From Pelagophyceae sp. CCMP2097 (taxonomy: Eukaryota > Sar > Pelagophyceae): a stretch of 33,790 bases of DNA. Under the pieces are notes generated by a model that worked only from the letters and a program-made list of their open reading frames with translations, was not told where the DNA came from and did no database searches. Below, one piece after another: positions 29,701 to 33,790 of this stretch. The DNA is taken from contig MU657240.1 in assembly GCA_026770575.1 (NCBI GenBank), positions 25,226-59,015 on the forward strand. The letters run 5' to 3'. Position 1 is the stretch's first letter. Each line of letters starts with the position of its first letter. The position numbers and the translations under genes are program-made.

Positions 29701-32700
29701 CTCGAGACGGGCCTCGAGACGCCTGCGAGGCAGTCCTGGAGATGGCCCCTTGAGCAGTCCCCGAGAGGGTCCTTCCGACGGCCGCATCGCAAAGAATGGC
29801 GACCAAGTCTTTGAGGGCGGACCGCGGAATCGTAGGAGCAGTCCGAGGGCGGCAGCGGCACCATGTGGGCGCAGCAGCAGCTGGACTCGCAGCTGATCGG
29901 CGAGATCCGCAAAGACGTGCGTGGGAGCGCTGCTCTTTGAAATGCACTGTTTAAATTGACTGACTCTTGAATCAAACCCTCGAGCAATTTGAAAGGGTGG
30001 ATTTTAAGCAAGCAAGGCAGTCGAATCCGTAGGTGATCCGGACGCTGCCGAATTTACAATTTTTCACAGAGGCCGAGGGCCCGCTGCGGCACGCCGCCAT
30101 GGAACGGATCCTATTTGTCTACGCCAAGCTGAACCCGGGCGTGCGCTACGTGCAGGGAATGAACGAGGTGACTCTTTTGCGGCGTGTTGCCAAAAGCGAA
30201 TTCGGAGTGCGCCGCATCGACGCGGAGGCGCCCGGTAGGTGCTCGGCACGATCTTCTTCTGCTTCGCGAGCGACGAATCCGACTGGAAGGCGCACGCCGA
30301 GGCGCGTGCCTGCGGGGCACAGGGAAGCTCCACGCGGGAAAGGGTCCCAGAGGCGCGGGCGAGATTCCAGCCTGGGTTGGGACGGCAGAGATTCCAGCCT
30401 GGGTTGGGACGGCAGAGACTCGACGGACCCTCGACGGCGCTGACGTGGTTCCTCGACGGTCCCGGACGGCCCTCAACGGCCCTCAACGGCGGAACAATTG
30501 TAACCGTAGGCCGACGCCTTCTTCTGCTTCACCGCGCTCATGGCCGAGATGCGCGACGTCGGGAAACAGCGTCTCGTTGTTGTCGCCGATGGGCGGCCGC
30601 CGCGAGGCTTCGCAGCGGCGTGGCTCGGGGCGGCGGCCGGGCTGGGATCGAGTGCAGTACGGCCGCTCGTATGACGATGCTCGAGTTGTCCCCGTCGAAA
30701 GATACTCTGGCCACTGAACCCGTCGAGTATTTCCCCCGTAGGTGTACATGCACTCCCTGGACAACTCCGACTCTGGCATCCACGGCAAGATCGGCCGCCT
30801 AGACGCCATGCTCCAGGCGCGTCGCCTGCGCCGCCTTGTGGTCCTCTGTGCTCGGCAAGCGCCTTGTGGGTCCTCTGTCGGGTTTTCAATTTGTCGTGCT
30901 CGGCAAGCGCCGGCCCCGAGTCAGGAGCAGAGACAGTGTATTCGGGTCGGGTCGAGTCGGGTTGCTCAATTTGTGCCGCACCCAAAGGGTCGCGGGTTTG
31001 TCGAGATACCAAACACGCCTTCCAAGGGTCGGGTTCGGGCCACGGCCAAACCCGCGGGTCGACGGGTCGGCCAAAACGCGCAAACCCGGCAAACCCGACC
31101 TACGGGTTTCGAGCAAACCCAAACCCGCCCTGCTCCTATCTCAGGCTCCTCGAGACGGCCCCTCGAGACGGCCCTTTGAGACGGCCCCTCGAGACGGCCC
31201 TTTGAGGCGGCCCCTCGAGACGGCCCTTTGAGACGGCTACTCGAAACGGCGCCTTGGGACGGCCCTTCGAGACGGTGCCTCGAAACGGCCACTCGAAACG
31301 GCGCCTTGAGACGGCCCCTCGAGAAGCTCGGAAGGTCTCTTTGATGGTCGCTTGAGCGCCCCCTCGGAGAGTTCTTTTGAGCAGTTACTTGGACGGTCCC
31401 TCGACGGGCCCTCTGTGACCGTCGCTTTGACGGTGACCCCTTGACGGTCCCTTGGACGTTCACTCGGCTGCCGGCCCCTCGACTGCGGCCTCTCTGCGAC
31501 GTCCCTGGACGGTCGCTCGGACGGTCGCTCTGACGGGCCCACGGAGTCGCCGCGGGTCTCTTGCAAGGAACCCTGCGTGGGGGCTTGAGAGGGGCCTTGA
31601 AAAAGGCCTGGCAAGTGACCGCGCAGAGGCCTTGCAAGTGGCCGCGAAAGAGGACTTGCAGGGGCCCGTCCGGAGGCAAGGGCCCTTCAAAGAGCCCTTG
31701 CAAGCGACCGCGCAGAGGCCGTGCAAGTGGCAACAAAAAGAGGCCTTGGAGGGGTCCTGAGGACCCTTTGAGGGCCCTTGAAAGAGGCCGCCCGTCGAGG
31801 CCTTGTAAGTGACCGTGCATTCGGCCGGGCAAGTGGCCGCTCAAGAGGCCTTGCAGGGCTGTCGGACACCCGGTGGCGGCGGCAGGAGGCCGCCGCAGGG
31901 ATGGTGTTTTCGGGTTTGCAATTCGTGCCGCACCCAAAGGCTTCGTCGAGCGACCAAAACCCGTCGTCTCGGGTCGGGTTCGGGCCACGGCCAGACGGGC
32001 GGGTCGACGGTTTGGCCTCAACGCGCAAACCCGGGTTTTTCGGGCAACCCAAAACCCGTCGTTGCTCCTGCCCCGAGCCGCGTCCGGCCTTGGAGGCGAG
32101 GCTAGGCGCACGACCCGCAGCTGCACGCGCACCTGCGCGCACATCGTTTAGACCCTGGCTTTTACGCGTTGCGGTGAGGCCGCCGCGTCGGAGGCGCGTC
32201 GGGAAACGCGTCGGCAGACGGAATACGAGTTGACCAGAGGCTGTGACGCCGGGTGTGGCCTTTCGCGGCGCGGGCCTCTGCCGCACACCGACGTGCATTC
32301 TCTGACAGACGGCGCATTTCTGGCCCGAAACGGCCTCTGGCTCGTGAGGCGCGAGGGTTGAATACCCCGTAGGTGGATCACGACGTTGCTGGCGCGCGAA
32401 TTCGACATCGGGGACACGATGAGACTTTGGGACGCGATTCTGGCCAACACGGCGCGCGTCGATTTCCTTCTCCACTTTTCTTTGACAATGCTCCTCGCGC
32501 AGCGCACCGCGCTCCTCGAATCGGATTTTGCGGAATGCTTGCAGCTTTTGCAGTACGGCAAGCAGCGTCGGAGACGCGGTCCCTTTTCCACGGTCCTTTT
32601 TCCAACGGTCCTTTTTCCAAACGGTCCCTTTTCCAACGGTCCTTTTTCCAACGGTCCCTTTTCCACGGTCCTTTCTTTGACAGACGTCGTCTGTTGCCTC

Positions 32701-32916
32701 TGCAGAGGGGACCCTCTTCCGAGGCTCGCCCCTAGGCGGTACCCGGCGTCGGATCCGGAAATGCTGCTCAGACGCTGCCGAGCGCTGCAGGCTGCACCTG
32801 CGACCAAGGAGGGCGGCGTCGCTGGCGCACTCGCGACCTTTGCGAATCTGCAAAAGGCCGTGCAGCAGGCCGGCGTCGAGGGTGTGTCCGCGCTGCAGAC
32901 CACGTGGTTCAAGTAG
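26720..32916 (+). CDS. TBC1D13: PDZ domain plus TBC1D13-like Rab GTPase-activating protein
   Basis: Exons: 26720-26794, 27020-27128, 27800-28080, 28161-28274, 29836-29916, 30033-30167, 30239-30301, 30510-30557, 30742-30816, 32106-32173, 32373-32552, 32736-32916; 470 codons with stop. The start is MPFTLTIAEPGPLYV. PDZ-like region about 1-80 (GPLYVRL loop, VRVGDALLSVGGVPLKG, HPRILVFER). TBC domain about 150-405: VWRLLLRYLP, then IRKDVIRTLP with the arginine finger R223 (IxxDxxR), YVQGMNE with the glutamine finger Q261, HAEADAFFCFTALMAEMRD, RLWDAIL, and LLQRYPASDPEMLLRRCRAL. The TBC part follows human TBC1D13 (about 400 aa) closely. TBC1D13 stimulates GTP hydrolysis by Rab35 in animals; the Rab partner here is unknown. 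The PDZ addition is not part of animal TBC1D13. The weakest join is 27128/27800, where the PDZ second helix looks short and a small exon may be missed. Two introns are GC-AG (donor GCGCGT). Confidence 0.88.
28360..29770. repeat. 12-bp repeat array (GACGGCCCTCGA) in TBC-gene intron
   Basis: The plus strand reads GACGGTCCTCGAGACGGCCC with variants. It fills most of the 1561-bp intron 28275-29835, between TBC exons that join in phase. It is the same family as the arrays in the CCDC146-like gene. Translations such as [10 protein letters not shown] are artefacts. Confidence 0.85.
30363..30417. repeat. 27-bp tandem duplication in a TBC-gene intron
   Basis: GATTCCAGCCTGGGTTGGGA plus GGCAGA occurs twice in direct succession in intron 30302-30509, which has the GC donor. 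Confidence 0.9.
30967..31138 (+). repeat. Dispersed element, copy B
   Basis: Starts CAATTTGTGCCGCACCCAAA and contains GTCGGGTTCGGGCCACGGCC and GGCCAAAACGCGCAAACCCG. Same orientation as copies A and C on the plus strand. It lies in intron 30817-32105 of the TBC gene. A fragment of its head also appears at about 30883-30915. Confidence 0.8.
31140..31510. repeat. 12-bp repeat array (CCCTCGAGACGG) in TBC-gene intron
   Basis: Clean GGCCCCTCGAGACGGCCC units to about 31330, then increasingly degenerate. It leads into the longer-period array at 31560-31870, mirroring the module order at 5640-7055. Confidence 0.8.
31560..31870. repeat. GCAAGTGGCCGCG-type array, second locus
   Basis: Blocks such as GCAAGTGACCGCGCAGAGGC and CTTGCAGGGGCCCG match the array at 6662-6899 in the same plus-strand orientation. 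It lies immediately before dispersed element copy C. Confidence 0.75.
31919..32072 (+). repeat. Dispersed element, copy C
   Basis: Starts CAATTCGTGCCGCACCCAAA, contains GTCGGGTTCGGGCCACGGCC, and ends in GGGCAACCCAAAACCCG. It ends about 34 bp before the acceptor of exon 32106-32173. Closest to copy B. Confidence 0.8.
32553..32735 (+). other. Frame-neutral intron with TTTTCCAACGGTCC repeat
   Basis: The intron has donor GTACGG and acceptor CCCCTAG, is 183 bp (61 codons) long, and has no in-frame stop. Retention would insert a PFSNGPFSN-type repeat into the TBC C-terminal helix region. Splicing is favoured because joining gives LLQRYPASDPEMLL, close to the TBC1D13 family sequence. The repeat itself spans about 32578-32672. 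Confidence 0.75.
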
Positions 32917-33248
32917 CCGAGTCTGGCCTTCTTGGAGCCACGCAGGCTGCCAAGACCGCAATGACCGCAAGCCCCGCGCCGGAAACGGCGCGCGACGACG
33001 CGCGAGCTGCACGCCCCTAAAGGTCGCCCGCCGCGCCGGCGGTGCTCCCTAAACGCTTTCGACCGACTTTGGACATCTCCGCAACTGTGGCACGCCAGCA
33101 GTGCTCCCGGGGACTTAGGCGGCGTGTCGTGGACGAGGAGGGCGTGGACTTTGCAGTGACAGCCCGGCAACTGGAGCATGTCCATGGGCTGTCAGCCAAG
33201 GGTCCGCCCAGAGGTGGCCACGCCAATTCGACAGCGGAGTAACAATGA

Positions 33249-33473
33249 GCGGCCCTCGCAGATCGGTCTCAGAGCGACGGGCCCCTTGAGGAATTTGAGC
33301 GTGAAATAGAAATTCGCAATCCCGTCCTTCGGCAGCTCAGCAGGCGCCTCTGGCTTGGAGACGACGCCCGTCGCATCCTCAAACGCAGGAATCGCCTAGG
33401 CGACCACGAGATGTCGTCTATACCTCCGAAGATTGCACTCGGGAACATGAGGCATGAGGGTTTTAATTTATAA
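33249..33473 (+). CDS. Unexplained open frame, possible exon or coding remnant
   Basis: Open for 74 codons to TAA, with natural-looking acidic/basic composition (for example GPLEEFEREIEIRNPVLRQL and SIPPKIALGNMRHEGFNL). There is no ATG near its start; a CAG at about 33269-33271 could be an acceptor, which would make it a terminal exon of a gene whose other exons were not found. I do not recognise the family. A decayed mobile-element or gene fragment is equally possible. Confidence 0.25.
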   Translation, partial: AALADRSQSDGPLEEFEREIEIRNPVLRQLSRRLWLGDDARRILKRRNRLGDHEMSSIPPKIALGNMRHEGFNL

Positions 33474-33509
33474 TCCGGAAAGCGACATTGGGTGCAGTGT
33501 GCATCTCCC

Positions 33510-33687
33510 ATGCAGATCGGCGGCGCTCGCAGGGAGAGAGTGGTCGAGTGTCACGAGGACGCAGACCGTTCTATCTCACTGGGCGATTTCGATGGGCAAT
33601 GCAGATTGGCGGCGCTCGCAGGGAGAGAGTGGTCGAGTGTCACGAGGACGCAGACCGTTCTATCTCACTGGGCGATTTCGATGGGCA
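33510..33687. repeat. 89-bp direct tandem duplication at window end
   Basis: Two nearly identical copies (offset 89 bp) beginning ATGCAGAT(C/T)GGCGGCGCTC and ending GGCGATTTCGATGGGCA. A plus frame opening ATGCAGATCGG at 33510 remains open to the window edge. Because 89 is not a multiple of 3, the second copy is read in a different frame, which argues against a long-conserved protein. Confidence 0.9.
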
Positions 33688-33790
33688 TTGTGGGGTGCTC
33701 AGGTACACGCAGCGGTTCTCGCCGGCGGCTCAGTTCCAAAGCGAACAGCGATTTTCTCGTGCGCCGTCCACATATTGTGGGCGGAGCGCG

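Larger units (their letters stand above)
32917..33790. other. Downstream flank of the PDZ-TBC gene
   Basis: No recognisable gene. It includes an unexplained open frame (33249-33473) and an 89-bp tandem duplication (33510-33687). A plus frame of 66 codons at 33042-33242 and its minus-strand counterparts show no family match I can name. Confidence 0.5.

Noticed and set aside
28360..29770. CRISPR-like array
   Set aside because: Units are contiguous 12-bp degenerate repeats without unique spacers, in a eukaryotic intron, and no cas genes are present.
31687..33012. 441-codon minus-strand frame over the TBC gene 3' half
   Set aside because: It is antisense to exons 32106-32916, which match the TBC1D13 family, and extends into repeats.
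33042..33242. 66-codon plus-strand frame (and minus-strand cysteine-rich frame)
   Set aside because: No recognisable family, conflicting frames on both strands and no splice context, so not called as a gene.
1..33790. tRNA or rRNA genes
   Set aside because: No cloverleaf with A/B boxes and no conserved rRNA segment was recognised on either strand.

Overview
The window is GC-rich nuclear DNA from a flagellated unicellular eukaryote, probably an alga-like protist. The evidence is the many spliceosomal introns, chromatin and Rab-GAP proteins, a cilium/centriole protein, and the absence of operons or Shine-Dalgarno sites. Splice donors are mostly GTGCG-type with a minority of GC donors. The sequence does not fix the lineage; a haptophyte, pelagophyte or dinoflagellate would all fit. 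I rebuilt three spliced genes by hand. Nearly every exon join keeps reading phase, and each finished model is a whole number of codons.

Layout. (1) 1-1240: downstream flank with a 32-bp-arm inverted repeat. (2) 1241-12090, minus strand: a 23-exon gene for a CCDC146/MBO2-type coiled-coil protein (about 919 aa). Its large introns are packed with degenerate 12-bp repeats (core GTCTCGAGGGCC), further arrays and a strong hairpin. (3) 12091-13515: intergenic, with one copy of a dispersed repeat and a 154-bp tandem duplication. (4) 13516-23315, minus strand: a 22-exon model for an unusually composite chromatin protein (about 2037 aa): GNAT acetyltransferase, SET plus post-SET methyltransferase, PUB-like, WW, PHD, HMG-box and AP2/ERF domains in that order. 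A SET exon has been tandemly duplicated. (5) 23316-26719: divergent intergenic region with the second copy of the dispersed repeat and a 10-bp satellite. (6) 26720-32916, plus strand: a 12-exon gene joining an N-terminal PDZ domain to a TBC1D13-like Rab GAP (about 469 aa). (7) 32917-33790: flank with one unexplained open frame and an 89-bp tandem duplication.

The three genes look functionally unrelated (cilium, chromatin, membrane traffic). What unites the window is intron architecture. The same repeat families occur in introns of genes on both strands but not in exons. In 50 of 54 mapped acceptors the exon begins with G, and in 45 of 54 with GT or GC, the same dinucleotides that open the introns. 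The points most worth following are the writer-reader-DNA-binder chromatin protein, its duplicated frame-neutral SET exon, and the composite repeat found in introns of oppositely transcribed genes.
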